Part shown: positions 27,299 through 36,151 of the stretch, piece by piece
How positions within the stretch are numbered: the stretch's first letter is position 1
Layout of the letters: each line of letters starts with the position of its first letter
NCBI RefSeq assembly: GCF_001279725.1
Contig: NZ_LGDE01000148.1
Span: 1-64,000 of the forward strand
DNA: 64,000 nt
Source: Streptomyces sp. WM4235
GTDB taxonomy: Bacteria > Actinomycetota > Actinomycetes > Streptomycetales > Streptomycetaceae
Direction: 5' to 3'
Position numbers and translations under genes: made by a program
Notes under the pieces: model-generated
Told to the model about the DNA's origin: nothing
Seen by the model: the letters and a program-made list of their open reading frames with translations, nothing else
Database searches by the model: none

Positions 27299-27916
27299 CT
27301 ACCCGGCGGCGCGGCCGTCCGCCGGGGGCCGGCCCGGCGCGGCGGGCTTCCGGCGGGGCGGGAAGACCTCCCCGGGGGTCGGAATGGGGCGCTCGCGCCC
27401 GGGGCGCGGCTCCTCCTCGGGGGCCGGGGCGGGTGCGGGCTTCGGCTCGCCGCCCCGTTCGTCCTCGCGTCCGCCGGCGAGGGCCAGCAGTCGGGTGCGG
27501 GGGGCGGGCGCCGTCCGCAGCCGGCGGCGTACGGAGCGCTCCGCGACCGCCTGGGCCCGTTCCAGCACGGCGGCGGCGACCGGGTTGGCGCGCAGGGCCC
27601 GCAGGGCCGCGAGGTCGTCGGGTACCGGCTCGTAGCCGGCGGCCAGGGCGTCCTGCAGCAGCTCCAGGTAGCCGGAGAGGCTGCCGGGCAGGGCGCCCCT
27701 GTAGCGGGCGAGGTCGGCGAGGAGGAAGTCTCTGAGCCTCTCCGCCTCGGCGACCGCGTCGTCCACCGACGCCGCGAGGCGAAGGCAGGCCTGGACCTCG
27801 ACGGCCGGGAGCGGGGCCGTGGAGGACTGGAGGGCGTGGGCGAGCGAGCGCCTGAGCACGTGCAGCTCGGCAGCACTGAACGCCATGCCGCCGCGGGATC
27901 CGTAGGGCGTGGGCAT
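27299..27916 (-). CDS. Conserved hypothetical Streptomyces protein
   Basis: A 205-residue protein with two parts. Residues about 12-140 are mainly helical (SAAELHVLRRSLAHALQ, DDAVAEAERLRDFLLADLARY, LRANPVAAAVLERAQAVAER). The tail (150-205) is a Pro/Glu/Arg-rich disordered region. No membrane segment or catalytic motif was seen. The ATG at 27916 has no ribosome site, but TATCTT lies 6 nt upstream as a possible -10 element, so the message may be leaderless. An ATG at residue 11 is an alternative. It precedes the 55-residue membrane protein gene and is divergent from the next pair. Confidence 0.7.
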   Translation of the reverse strand: MPTPYGSRGGMAFSAAELHVLRRSLAHALQSSTAPLPAVEVQACLRLAASVDDAVAEAERLRDFLLADLARYRGALPGSLSGYLELLQDALAAGYEPVPDDLAALRALRANPVAAAVLERAQAVAERSVRRRLRTAPAPRTRLLALAGGREDERGGEPKPAPAPAPEEEPRPGRERPIPTPGEVFPPRRKPAAPGRPPADGRAAG

Positions 27917-28065
27917 GGGCCGAAGATACGCGCTAATCGGACTAAATCCCCTTAATTGGGGCGGCTACGGCGCGGCGGGATCGGCACTTGCCAAAATGGA
28001 AAGTGCGCGTCACTCTGGAAAGCAGGTGGTGGCCGCCCGGCCGCGCCGACCACGAGGGGGACACC

Positions 28066-28461
28066 GTGAGCGAGTACACCGAGGCCAAACGGATGGAGAG
28101 GGCGGCGCTGCTGAACAGCGGCTGGTACGCGCGCTACCTGTGGGCTTTCGGGGCGGGGCAACTGGTCCTCGTACCGGTGTCCCTGCTCTGGCACGGGGCC
28201 GCCCAGGCCGTCGTCTTCGCGACGGCCAACATGCTGCTCGTGGGCGGGATGAGCGTGTACGCGGCGCGGCAGCGGGTGGTACGGCGCGGGTTCGGCCTCA
28301 AGCACGGACTGGTCATCGGGACCTGGTCCGTGGTGTTCGCGGCGACGGTGGTCCTGGGCACCGAGGTCTTCCGGGACAACCTGGCGTTCACGGTCGTGGC
28401 CGCGGTGGCGTGCGCGCTGCCGGCCGTCGTGGGCGCGGTGACCGAGAGGCGGGCCGCATGA
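28066..28461 (+). CDS. Small polytopic membrane protein
   Basis: A 131-residue protein with about four membrane helices (near 22-40, 45-60, 80-98 and 104-122) after a short charged N-terminus (SEYTEAKRMERAAL). The GTG start follows GAGGGGG (28054-28060) at a spacing of 5. Its stop overlaps the start of the following winged-helix gene by 4 bp (ATGA). The pairing of a small membrane protein with this kind of regulator recurs in Streptomyces. No enzymatic motif; role unknown. Confidence 0.8.
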   Translation: MSEYTEAKRMERAALLNSGWYARYLWAFGAGQLVLVPVSLLWHGAAQAVVFATANMLLVGGMSVYAARQRVVRRGFGLKHGLVIGTWSVVFAATVVLGTEVFRDNLAFTVVAAVACALPAVVGAVTERRAA

Positions 28462-28769
28462 GCACGGAGAAGGAGGGCGCCCACCCCCGGCACGGGCTCG
28501 CGCCGCTGTTGAACGCGCCGGTGCGGCTGTCGGTGGTGGCGGCGCTGGCCGCGGTGGACAAGGCCGAGTTCGGCTTCGTGCGGGACCTCGTGGAGGTGTC
28601 CGACTCGGTGCTGTCCAAGCAGGTGGCGGCGCTGGAGGAGGCGGGCCTGGTGGCCGTCGCCAAGGGCCGGGTGGCCCGCCGCCCGCGGACCTGGCTCTCG
28701 CTGACCCCGAGCGGCCGGACCGTCTACCGGCGCCACCTGGACGCCCTGCGGGCCATCGCGGGTCCGTAG
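28458..28769 (+). CDS. Winged-helix transcriptional regulator (MarR/PadR-like, HTH_34 type)
   Basis: A 103-residue DNA-binding protein. LLNAPVRLSVVAALA (about 17-31) and SVLSKQVAALEEAGLVAV (about 51-68) give the helix-turn-helix, followed by the wing VARRPRTWLSLTPSGR. This matches the short winged-helix family often annotated as transcriptional regulator or HTH_34. It is translationally coupled to the small membrane protein upstream, which may therefore be its target or signal partner. It converges on the Ser/Thr kinase gene across a shared terminator. Confidence 0.88.
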   Translation: MSTEKEGAHPRHGLAPLLNAPVRLSVVAALAAVDKAEFGFVRDLVEVSDSVLSKQVAALEEAGLVAVAKGRVARRPRTWLSLTPSGRTVYRRHLDALRAIAGP

Positions 28770-28793
28770 GCGATGCTCCCGGGCCGTCGGAGC

Positions 28794-28816
28794 CGGCGGC
28801 CCGATCCGGGCCGCCG
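28794..28816. terminator. Bidirectional terminator
   Basis: A perfect 10-bp stem (arms 28794-28803 and 28807-28816) with a 3-nt loop between convergent genes, the winged-helix regulator and the polytopic Ser/Thr kinase. Confidence 0.75.
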
Positions 28817-28824
28817 CGGACCGC

Positions 28825-30384
28825 TCAGCGGCCCGGGGCAGCCCCCTGGCGGCGGCCGGGGGCGGCGGCGAGCGGGGGCAGGAGCATGCCGATGAGCAGT
28901 CCGGCTCCGATCCAGACCCCGACGCCGATCGCGACCGCGCCCAGGGCCGGGACCGGTGTCCGGGCGGCCGTCAGCCAGGCGGCGAACACGCCGGCGATCT
29001 GCCCCGTGTCGTTGGCGAGGAAGGCGGCCTCCTTGGCCCGCGAGACGGCGCGGATCGCCTTGTGCTGCCAGTGGCCGACGATCCAGAGCACCGGCGCCGT
29101 GGCGAGGCCGACCAGGATCGCCTTCCACCAGGTCACCGGGGTGGCGAACAGCAACGTCAGCAGCACCGCCAGGCCGACGGCCGGCGCGAGGAGGATGTAG
29201 ACGAGGGTGAGCGGGTCCGCCTCGTCCGTTTGGATCTCCTTGCTGAACCAGGCGACGAGCGTGACGCCCAAGGCCGCGGCGACGGCCCAGAACCCGGACA
29301 GGGCCCCGAAGCCGAACAACTGGCCGCCGGCCGCCAATCCGGGCAGGAGCGTGCCCGCCCAGGCGGACCCCGGGGAGACCACGACCGACTTGCCCGGCGC
29401 GCGCCCGGAAGCGGGGCTGCCCTTCGACCGCGGTTCGGCCTTCGGCTGCGGTTCGGCCTTCGACGGGGCGGCGACCGCGGGGGCCTCCGCCGCGGTCCGG
29501 GTCGTCACCGGGGGGCGCGGCTGCCAGGACGGCGCCTTGGTGCGGGCGCCCTGCTCGGGCACCGGCCGGGTCGGCGGCGCGACGGCGGCGCGCAGCAGTT
29601 CGGCGGTCCGCGCCGCCGAGTCGGGGCGGTCCGCGGCGTCCTTGCTCAACAGGCTCAGGACCAGCAGGTCCAGGGCCCGGGGGATCTCGGGGCGGCGGAC
29701 CCGCAGGGAGTCGGGTGCGCGTTGCGCGTGCTGGGCGAGGACCTCCCAGGGGGATCCGGTGAACGGCAGCTCGCCGGCGAGCAGTTCGTACAGGAGACAG
29801 CCCAGGCTGTAGATGTCGGTGCGGCCGTCCACCGCGTCGCCGCGCGCCTGTTCCGGCGACATGTAGGCGGGTGTGCCGATCGCCAGGCCGGTCGTGGTCA
29901 GTCCCTGCATGCCGCTCTGCCGGGCGATCCCGAAGTCGCAGATCTTGATCCGGCCCCGGGTGGTGAGCAGCACGTTGCCGGGCTTGATGTCGCGGTGGAC
30001 GACGCCCGCGCCGTGGGCCGCCTGGAGCCCCTCGCATATCTGCGTGCCCCAGCGCACCACGTCCTCGATCGGGGCCCGGCCGGTGGCGGTGCCGAGCGGG
30101 CGCCCGTCGACGAGTTCCATGACCAGGTAGACCACGGTCCGGTGGTCGACGACGGTCTCGCCGACGTCGTGGACGGACACCACGTGGGGGTCCGACAGCG
30201 CCGCGGCCGCCCGGGCCTCGGCGCGCAGCCGTAACGCGAGCTTGTCGTCTCCGGGCCGGGCGATGACCTTCACGGCGACGGCCCGGCCCAATTCGAGGTC
30301 CCGGGCCCGCCACACCTCCCCCATGCCGCCCGCGCCGATGCGGTCGCCCAGCGCGTAGCGGCCGGCCAGGATCGTCCCGTTCAT
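28825..30384 (-). CDS. Ser/Thr protein kinase with polytopic membrane domain
   Basis: A 519-residue kinase. The catalytic domain (about 9-270) has the glycine loop GAGGMGEV (17-24), Lys39 in VAVKV, HRDIKPGN with Asp132, DFG at 150-152, and GTPAYMSPEQ. A linker of about 60 residues with KAEPQPKAEPRSK-type repeats follows. The C-terminal 190 residues contain about five or six hydrophobic segments, instead of the single helix plus external sensor usual for PknB-type kinases. Signal input may therefore come from within the membrane. It begins 2 bp after the stop of a DUF397 gene, so the two are coupled. Confidence 0.92.
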   Translation of the reverse strand: MNGTILAGRYALGDRIGAGGMGEVWRARDLELGRAVAVKVIARPGDDKLALRLRAEARAAAALSDPHVVSVHDVGETVVDHRTVVYLVMELVDGRPLGTATGRAPIEDVVRWGTQICEGLQAAHGAGVVHRDIKPGNVLLTTRGRIKICDFGIARQSGMQGLTTTGLAIGTPAYMSPEQARGDAVDGRTDIYSLGCLLYELLAGELPFTGSPWEVLAQHAQRAPDSLRVRRPEIPRALDLLVLSLLSKDAADRPDSAARTAELLRAAVAPPTRPVPEQGARTKAPSWQPRPPVTTRTAAEAPAVAAPSKAEPQPKAEPRSKGSPASGRAPGKSVVVSPGSAWAGTLLPGLAAGGQLFGFGALSGFWAVAAALGVTLVAWFSKEIQTDEADPLTLVYILLAPAVGLAVLLTLLFATPVTWWKAILVGLATAPVLWIVGHWQHKAIRAVSRAKEAAFLANDTGQIAGVFAAWLTAARTPVPALGAVAIGVGVWIGAGLLIGMLLPPLAAAPGRRQGAAPGR

Positions 30385-30386
30385 GC

Positions 30387-30578
30387 CTACCCGTCCGCCT
30401 TGACGGCGTCCAGGAACGCGGCCCAGGCGGCGTGCGTCGTGGCCATCACGAGGTGGGCGGGGTCCGAGCGGTCGGCCACCCGGACCAGGGTGCCGGGCGC
30501 GGCGGACACGTACACGCAGTTGACGCCGTCGTCGCAGTGGGACGACTTCTGCCAGGTGGGGCGAGCGGTCGTGGTCAT
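30387..30578 (-). CDS. DUF397 small protein
   Basis: A 63-residue protein of the DUF397 family, very common in Streptomyces. The family pattern is intact: WQKSSHCDDGVNCVYVS near residues 9-25, a central VRVADRSDP and the end AAWAAFLDAVK. DUF397 proteins often pair with XRE-type regulators (the BldB/AbaA-type pairs), where they act as antagonists. Here the partner directly downstream is instead a Ser/Thr kinase, and the upstream gene is a GntR regulator. The ATG follows a GGAGGAGAC sequence about 4 nt away. Confidence 0.9.
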   Translation of the reverse strand: MTTTARPTWQKSSHCDDGVNCVYVSAAPGTLVRVADRSDPAHLVMATTHAAWAAFLDAVKADG

Positions 30579-30676
30579 GGTGTCTCCTCCGGCGGAAACG
30601 GGGTCACGGTGCCTGTCGTGGGCCGACCGTAACCCCCGCGGGGGCACACTTCGGCCATTTCCGTGGAAGTTCCCGC

Positions 30677-31429
30677 TCACTCGATCGGAAACGCGTACGC
30701 GATCTCGTACCGGGAATCGGGGATGACCAGGTCCGCGGTCTCCACCGGGCGGCCGTCCGAGTCCAGGTACGTGCGCTCGATCTCGGTGATGAGCGAGCCG
30801 ACGCTGATGCCCAGCAGGTTGGCCTGCGCCTGGTTGGCGCGGGACGGGCGCGGTATCTCCAGCACCGAGGCGACCGTGATGCCGATGGACCGCATGCGCG
30901 CGACCACGCCGGCCCCGCGCAGCTCCCCGTCCTCCGGCAGGACGACCGGGGTGTCGGCGGTGAGGGCCATCGGCTCCCAGGACTGGGACAGTTCGGCGGG
31001 GCTGCCGTCGGCCATGAACTCGTAGCGGGTCATCACGCACGGGTCGCCGGGGGCGATGGCGAGGCGGGCCGCGATGTGTTCGGGGGCCGGGGTGTGGGCG
31101 ACGGTCCGGGCGTCCCAGGAGGCCGCGAAGCCGTGTTCGAGGGCCTCGGCGCGGAAGGCGTTGCCCGAGTTCGGCACGCGGCGGCGGGTGCGCACCATGC
31201 GCATCCGCCGGCGCGGGGTGCGCACGAACGTCCCGGAACCGGCGCGGCCTTCGAGGAGGCCCTCGATGATCAGTCGTTCCAGGGCGCGTTGGGTGACGCT
31301 CTGTCCGACGGAGTACTCGGCGGCGAACCGCGACCGGGAGGGAAGCTTGTCGCCGACCTCCCACTCGCCCGCCTCGATGCGGGCCCGAAGGGCGTCGACC
31401 ACCAGCAAGTACGGTGATTCACGGGGCAT
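30677..31429 (-). CDS. GntR-family (HutC type) transcriptional regulator
   Basis: A 250-residue regulator. The GntR winged helix is at about 4-70 (YLLVVDALRARIEAGEWEVGD, LPSRSRFAAEYSV, VTQRALERLIIEGLLEGRAGSGTFV). The C-terminal UTRA-type effector domain runs from about 95 to 245, ending in ETADLVIPDSRYEIAYAFPI. The ATG at 31429 is chosen because AGGA lies 8 nt upstream; an ATG at 31438 touches that site. A 13-nt palindrome (31504-31516, CGTCAG/CTGACG arms) lies about 75 bp upstream and may be an operator. Effector unknown. Confidence 0.88.
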   Translation of the reverse strand: MPRESPYLLVVDALRARIEAGEWEVGDKLPSRSRFAAEYSVGQSVTQRALERLIIEGLLEGRAGSGTFVRTPRRRMRMVRTRRRVPNSGNAFRAEALEHGFAASWDARTVAHTPAPEHIAARLAIAPGDPCVMTRYEFMADGSPAELSQSWEPMALTADTPVVLPEDGELRGAGVVARMRSIGITVASVLEIPRPSRANQAQANLLGISVGSLITEIERTYLDSDGRPVETADLVIPDSRYEIAYAFPIE

Positions 31430-31563
31430 TTGGACCATCCTGGAGCGTCGCAAACACGTGCGTCCGACGCCGACAAAGCTAAGGCATCAGGTCGAACCCG
31501 ACGCGTCAGCCTGACGGCCGGTGAACCGCCGACGCGACGCGAGACGGCGCGAGACGAAACGGA

Positions 31564-31590
31564 AGGCCCCCGCCGGGTGGGCGGGGGCCT
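31564..31590 (-). terminator. Terminator of the pantothenate/NAD operon
   Basis: An 11-bp stem (arms 31564-31574 and 31580-31590) with a 5-nt loop, 28 bp beyond the coaX stop and so at the end of the five-gene operon. Confidence 0.8.
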
Positions 31591-31617
31591 CGTGTCACGC
31601 CTCGTCGCGCCTCGGCG

Positions 31618-32427
31618 TCACTCGAAGTTGGGCGCGTTGCGCTCGTAGACCAGCCGCAGTCCGATCAACGTCAGCCACGGCTCGTGGTCGTCGATCACCG
31701 AGGCCTCGCCGAGGACGATCGGCGCCAGGCCACCGGTGGCGATCACGCGGACGTCGTCCGGGTCGCCGGTGGGGCCGGCGAGCTCCTTGGCCATCCGGTT
31801 CACGATCCCGTCGACCTGGCCGGCGAACCCGTAGACCACGCCCGACTGCATCGCCTCGACCGTGGACTTGCCGATGACGTTGCGCGGGCGGGCCAGCTCG
31901 ATCTTGCGGAGCTGGGCGCCGCGCACGCCGAGGGCCTCCATCGAGATCTCGATGCCCGGGGAGATCACCCCGCCGACGTACTCGCCCTTCGCGGACACCG
32001 CGTCGAAGGTGGTGGCCGTGCCGAAGTCGACGACGATCGCCGGTCCGCCGTAGAGCTCGACGGCCGCGACCGCGTTGATGATGCGGTCCGCGCCGACCTC
32101 CTTCGGGTTGTCCATGAGGATCGGCACGCCCGTCTTGATGCCGGGCTCGACCAGCACGGCCGGCACGTCGCCGTAGTAGCGGCGGGTGACCTCGCGCAGC
32201 TCGTGCAGCACCGAGGGGACCGTCGAACAGATCGCGATGCCGTGGATGCCGTCGCCCAGCTCGGTGCCGAGCATCGGGTGCATGCCCATCAGACCCTGCA
32301 TGAGGACGGCCATCTCGTCGGCCGTCCTGCGCGGGTCGGTGGAGATGCGCCAGTGCTCGACGATCTCGTCACCGTCGAACAGGCCCAGCACCGTGTGGGT
32401 GTTGCCCACGTCGATGGTGAGGAGCAT
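31618..32427 (-). CDS. coaX: Type III pantothenate kinase CoaX
   Basis: A 269-residue ASKHA-fold kinase that phosphorylates pantothenate, the first step of coenzyme A synthesis. The N-terminal DVGNTHTVLG (6-15) is the phosphate loop, GADRIINAVAA is the pantothenate-side motif with the catalytic Asp, and DFGTATTFD the second phosphate motif. Type III enzymes need a monovalent cation and are not inhibited by CoA. The ATG starts 3 bp after the nadC stop. Last gene of an operon that also makes pantoate-derived pantothenate (panC), so precursor supply and first use are linked. Confidence 0.96.
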   Translation of the reverse strand: MLLTIDVGNTHTVLGLFDGDEIVEHWRISTDPRRTADEMAVLMQGLMGMHPMLGTELGDGIHGIAICSTVPSVLHELREVTRRYYGDVPAVLVEPGIKTGVPILMDNPKEVGADRIINAVAAVELYGGPAIVVDFGTATTFDAVSAKGEYVGGVISPGIEISMEALGVRGAQLRKIELARPRNVIGKSTVEAMQSGVVYGFAGQVDGIVNRMAKELAGPTGDPDDVRVIATGGLAPIVLGEASVIDDHEPWLTLIGLRLVYERNAPNFE

Positions 32428-32430
32428 CGG

Positions 32431-33432
32431 TTACACCGCCTCGCGGAGGTCGAGGCCGATGTCCAGGATCGGCGAGGAGTGGGTGAGCCCGCCGACCGCG
32501 AGGTAGTCCACGCCGGTCTCGGCGTAGGCGCGGGCGGTGTCCAGGGTCAGCCGGCCGGAGGACTCCAGGACGGCGCGGCCGGCGACCAGCGCGACGGCCT
32601 CGGCGGTCTGCTCGACGGTGAAGTTGTCCAGCAGGATCAGGTCGGCGCCCGCGTCCAGGACCTCGCCGATCTGCGCGAGGGTGTCGACCTCGACCTCGAT
32701 CGGGACGTCGGGGAAGGCCTCGCGGACGGCCGTGAACGCCTGGGCGACGCCGCCCGCCGCGACCACGTGGTTGTCCTTGACCAGCGCCGCGTCCGACAGC
32801 GACATGCGGTGGTTGACGCCGCCGCCGCAGCGGACCGCGTACTTCTCCAGCGCGCGCAGGCCGGGAGTGGTCTTGCGGGTGTCGCGGACCTTCGCGGACG
32901 TGCCGTCCAGGACGTCGGCCCAGCGGCGGGTGGCGGTCGCGATGCCCGACAGCCGGCACAGGATGTTCAGGGCGCTGCGCTCGGCCGTGAGCAGGTCGCG
33001 GGTACGGGCGCGGACGGACAGCAGTACCTCGCCCGCCTTGACGGTGTCCCCGTCCTCGGCGTGCCGCTCGACCTCGAACGCCTCGGTGCAGACCACCGAG
33101 AACACGGCCTCGGCGATGCGCAGGCCGGCCACGACGCCGTCCTCGCGGGCGATGAAGTCCGCGACGGCCTCGGCTTCCTCGGGCACGGTGGCGACGGTGG
33201 TGACGTCGACCCCGCCGTCGAGGTCCTCGGACAGCGCCATGTGCGCGATGTCCTCGACCTCGATCGGGTCCAGGCCGGCGTCCGCGAGGAGCTCGGCGAG
33301 CGCCGGGTCCAGGCCGGACTCCTCGCCGTCACCGCAGGCGCAGTCGTCGCCACAGCCGCCCTCGGCCTGCCCCAGGAGGGGCAGTTCGTCGTGCGCGGTG
33401 CGGTCGGTGTCTTCGTGCTGGTGCGTGCTCAC
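32431..33432 (-). CDS. nadC: Nicotinate-nucleotide diphosphorylase NadC
   Basis: A 333-residue quinolinate phosphoribosyltransferase that converts quinolinate and PRPP to nicotinate mononucleotide and CO2. Family motifs include EDGVVAGL, LNILCRLSGIAT, DTRKTTPGLRALEKYAV, GGGVNHRMSLSD and VKDNH. The GTG start overlaps the nadB stop by 4 bp. Compared with the usual length of about 280 residues there is an N-terminal extension of about 50 residues with a small Cys cluster (C27, C31 and C33 in GCGDDCACG) and many acidic residues; it may bind metal or be disordered. Confidence 0.95.
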   Translation of the reverse strand: MSTHQHEDTDRTAHDELPLLGQAEGGCGDDCACGDGEESGLDPALAELLADAGLDPIEVEDIAHMALSEDLDGGVDVTTVATVPEEAEAVADFIAREDGVVAGLRIAEAVFSVVCTEAFEVERHAEDGDTVKAGEVLLSVRARTRDLLTAERSALNILCRLSGIATATRRWADVLDGTSAKVRDTRKTTPGLRALEKYAVRCGGGVNHRMSLSDAALVKDNHVVAAGGVAQAFTAVREAFPDVPIEVEVDTLAQIGEVLDAGADLILLDNFTVEQTAEAVALVAGRAVLESSGRLTLDTARAYAETGVDYLAVGGLTHSSPILDIGLDLREAV

Positions 33433-35159
33433 GCTTGCTGCTCCTGGCTGAGGGGGTGGGAAACGGGCGGGAAGTCCGCCGAGTCGGTGGGGGTGACGAC
33501 CAGCGCCCGCTTCTCGGTCGCGGACAGTCGCACGACCAGGTGGCGGCGCCAGTGGGCGTCGTCGCGGTCGGAGTGGTCCTCGCGCCAGTGGCAGCCGCGG
33601 GTCTCCTCGCGGCGCCGGCCGGCGGCGACCAGGACCCGGGCCACGCACAGGAGGTTCGTGGCCTCCCAGGTGTCCACGCCCGGTTCGGCGGTCTTGCCGT
33701 GCGCTTCGAGGTTGTTCAGGGCCGCGGCGTACAGGTCTTCGAGGGCGGCGGCGGCCGTGGCCAGGGACTCCGCGGAGCGCAGCACGCCCGCGCCGTCCGT
33801 CATGATGCGCTGGATCTCGTACCGGGCCTCGGCGGGCTGGAGCGGGCCGGTGGCCGGCACGGGGATGCCGGGGCCGCTGCCCGTGAGCGACCGGCGGGCG
33901 ATGTCGTCCGCGATCCGCTCGGCGAAGACCAGGCCCTCCAGCAGGGAGTTGGACGCCAGCCGGTTGGCGCCGTGCACGCCGGTACAGGCGACCTCGCCGC
34001 AGGCGTACAGGCCGGGCACCGTGGTGCGGCCGTGCAGGTCGGTGCGGACGCCGCCCGACGCGTAGTGGGCGGCGGGAGCGACCGGGATGGGCTCGGTGAC
34101 CGGGTCGATGCCGTGGGAACGGCAGGCGGCGAGGATCGTGGGGAAGCGCTGCTCCCACATCTCGGCGCCGAAGTGCCGGGCGTCCAGGTACATGTGCCGG
34201 GTGCCCTGTTCCTGCATGCGGCGCGTGATGCCCTTGGCGACGATGTCGCGGGGGGCGAGCTCGGCCAGTTCGTGCTGTCCGACCATGAAGCGCACGCCGT
34301 CCGCGTCGACGAGGTGGGCGCCCTCGCCTCGGACGGCCTCGGAGACCAGCGGCTGCTGTCCCTCGGCGTCGGCGCCGAGGAACAGCACCGTCGGGTGGAA
34401 CTGGACGAATTCGAGGTCGGAGACCTCGGCGCCGGCGCGCAGCGCGAGGGCCACCCCGTCGCCCGTGGAGACGGACGGGTTGGTGGTGGCCGAGAAGACC
34501 TGGCCCATGCCGCCGGTCGCGAGGATCACCGCGGGGGCGTGGACGGCGCCCACGCCGTCGTGCTGGCCCTCGCCCATGACGTGCAGGGTGACGCCCGCGG
34601 TGCGGCCTTCGGCGTCCTGGAGCAGGTCCAGGACGAGCGCGTTCTCGACGGTCTCGATGCCGGCGTCCTGGACGGCCTCCACGAGGGCCCGGGAGATCTC
34701 GGCGCCGGTGGCGTCGCCGCCGGCGTGCGCGATCCGGCGGCGGTGGTGGCCGCCCTCCCGCGTCAGCTCTATCTCCCCGGTCTCGGCCGAGGTGTCGAAG
34801 ACGGCGCCGGTCGAGATGAGGCGTCGTACGGCGTCCGGCCCCTCGGTGACCAGCAGCCGGACGGCGGCCTCGTCACACAGGCCGGCGCCGGCCACCAGGG
34901 TGTCGTCCAGGTGCTGCTCGGGGGTGTCCCCGTCGCCGAGGGCGGCGGCGATGCCGCCCTGGGCCCAGCGGGTGGATCCGTCGTCGAGCCGGGCCTTGGT
35001 GACCACGACCGTGCGGCGGCCGGCGGCGGCGCAGCGCAGCGCCACCGTCAGGCCCGCCACGCCCGAGCCGACGACGACGACGTCCGCGTCGAGGGACCAG
35101 CCGGGGGCGGGGGCGTACAGCCGTATGCCGGTGCCGGCGGCACTTCTGCCAGTGCTCAC
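33429..35159 (-). CDS. nadB: L-aspartate oxidase NadB
   Basis: A 576-residue flavoprotein that oxidises L-aspartate to iminoaspartate, the first step of de novo NAD synthesis. The FAD-binding dinucleotide fold is at the start ([16 protein letters not shown], about 25-40), [17 protein letters not shown] and [10 protein letters not shown] mark the substrate and FAD domains, and [19 protein letters not shown] is the C-terminal FAD signature. The C-terminal tail is helical, as in succinate dehydrogenase relatives. GTG start, overlapping the panC stop by 4 bp. No nadA (quinolinate synthase) is in the window, so that partner is encoded elsewhere. Confidence 0.96.
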   Translation of the reverse strand: MSTGRSAAGTGIRLYAPAPGWSLDADVVVVGSGVAGLTVALRCAAAGRRTVVVTKARLDDGSTRWAQGGIAAALGDGDTPEQHLDDTLVAGAGLCDEAAVRLLVTEGPDAVRRLISTGAVFDTSAETGEIELTREGGHHRRRIAHAGGDATGAEISRALVEAVQDAGIETVENALVLDLLQDAEGRTAGVTLHVMGEGQHDGVGAVHAPAVILATGGMGQVFSATTNPSVSTGDGVALALRAGAEVSDLEFVQFHPTVLFLGADAEGQQPLVSEAVRGEGAHLVDADGVRFMVGQHELAELAPRDIVAKGITRRMQEQGTRHMYLDARHFGAEMWEQRFPTILAACRSHGIDPVTEPIPVAPAAHYASGGVRTDLHGRTTVPGLYACGEVACTGVHGANRLASNSLLEGLVFAERIADDIARRSLTGSGPGIPVPATGPLQPAEARYEIQRIMTDGAGVLRSAESLATAAAALEDLYAAALNNLEAHGKTAEPGVDTWEATNLLCVARVLVAAGRRREETRGCHWREDHSDRDDAHWRRHLVVRLSATEKRALVVTPTDSADFPPVSHPLSQEQQA

Positions 35160-36151
35160 GAGTGTGCTCCGAACTCCAATGGAATGTTGTCGATCAGCCG
35201 GGTCGCGCCCACCTTGGCGGCGACGGCCAACACGGCCCGTCCCGTGAACCCGGGGCCGATGTCGGTGAAGTCCCGGGGGTCGACCAGCGCCAGGTAGTCC
35301 AGGGCCAGCGGCGGATCGTGCCGACCCGCGTCCTCCAGGACGTGCCGGGCGGCGGATCGTACGGCGTCGGGCAGGCCGGAGCCGGCCGCGGAGACGGCGT
35401 GCGCGTCCGCCGAGGCGCGGATCTCGCCGAGCCGGGCCAGGGCGGTGGCGCGTTCGTCGCTCGCCGGGGAGGCCTCGGCGCGGGCGCGCAGCGCGGCCTG
35501 GGCGGCGAGGCGGTCGCGGCCCGCGAACAGGGCGCGGGACAGGGCGAGGGCCGTGCGGCGTTCCGCCGGGGAGAGGTAGCGGTTGCGGGAGGACAGCGCG
35601 AGGCCGTCGTCCTCGCGGGCGGTGGGTACGCCGACCACCTCGACGGGGAAGTTCAGGTCGGTCACCATGCGCCGGATCAGGGCCAGTTGCTGGGCGTCCT
35701 TCTGGCCGAAGAGGGCCAGGTCGGGGCGGGTGAGGTGGAGCAGTTTCGCGACGACGGTCAGCATGCCGTCGAAGTGGCCGGGGCGGGTGGCGCCTTCGAG
35801 GCGGCCGCCCATGGGGCCGGCGGTGATCCGGACCTGGGGGTCGCCGCCGGGGTAGACCTCGTCCGCGGCCGGGGCGAACACCGCGTCGGCGCCGGCGCCG
35901 GCGGCGATGCGCAGGTCGGCGTCGAGGGTGCGGGGGTAGCGGTCGAGGTCCTCGTTCGCCCCGAACTGGAGGGGGTTCACGAAGACGGTGACGACGACCT
36001 GGCCGTCGGCGCCGGCGAGGTCGCGGGCCGTGCGGATCAGGGAGGCGTGGCCGTCGTGCAGGGCGCCCATGGTCATGACGACGGCGCGGCGGCCGGGGCG
36101 GGCGAGGCCGTGCAGTTCCCCGGCGGTGTTCAGGAGCAGGGGGTCGGTCAT
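35156..36151 (-). CDS. panC: Pantothenate synthetase PanC
   Basis: A 331-residue pantoate-beta-alanine ligase that joins pantoate and beta-alanine with [18 protein letters not shown] (about 26-40) holds the HxGH nucleotidyl-transfer motif. [20 protein letters not shown], the pantoate-site [16 protein letters not shown] and the [13 protein letters not shown] loop are all present. The ATG overlaps the stop of the preceding DUF2520 gene (ATGA) and its own stop overlaps nadB. About 40 residues longer than many PanC proteins because of Ala-rich insertions in the C-terminal domain. Confidence 0.96.
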   Translation of the reverse strand: MTDPLLLNTAGELHGLARPGRRAVVMTMGALHDGHASLIRTARDLAGADGQVVVTVFVNPLQFGANEDLDRYPRTLDADLRIAAGAGADAVFAPAADEVYPGGDPQVRITAGPMGGRLEGATRPGHFDGMLTVVAKLLHLTRPDLALFGQKDAQQLALIRRMVTDLNFPVEVVGVPTAREDDGLALSSRNRYLSPAERRTALALSRALFAGRDRLAAQAALRARAEASPASDERATALARLGEIRASADAHAVSAAGSGLPDAVRSAARHVLEDAGRHDPPLALDYLALVDPRDFTDIGPGFTGRAVLAVAAKVGATRLIDNIPLEFGAHS

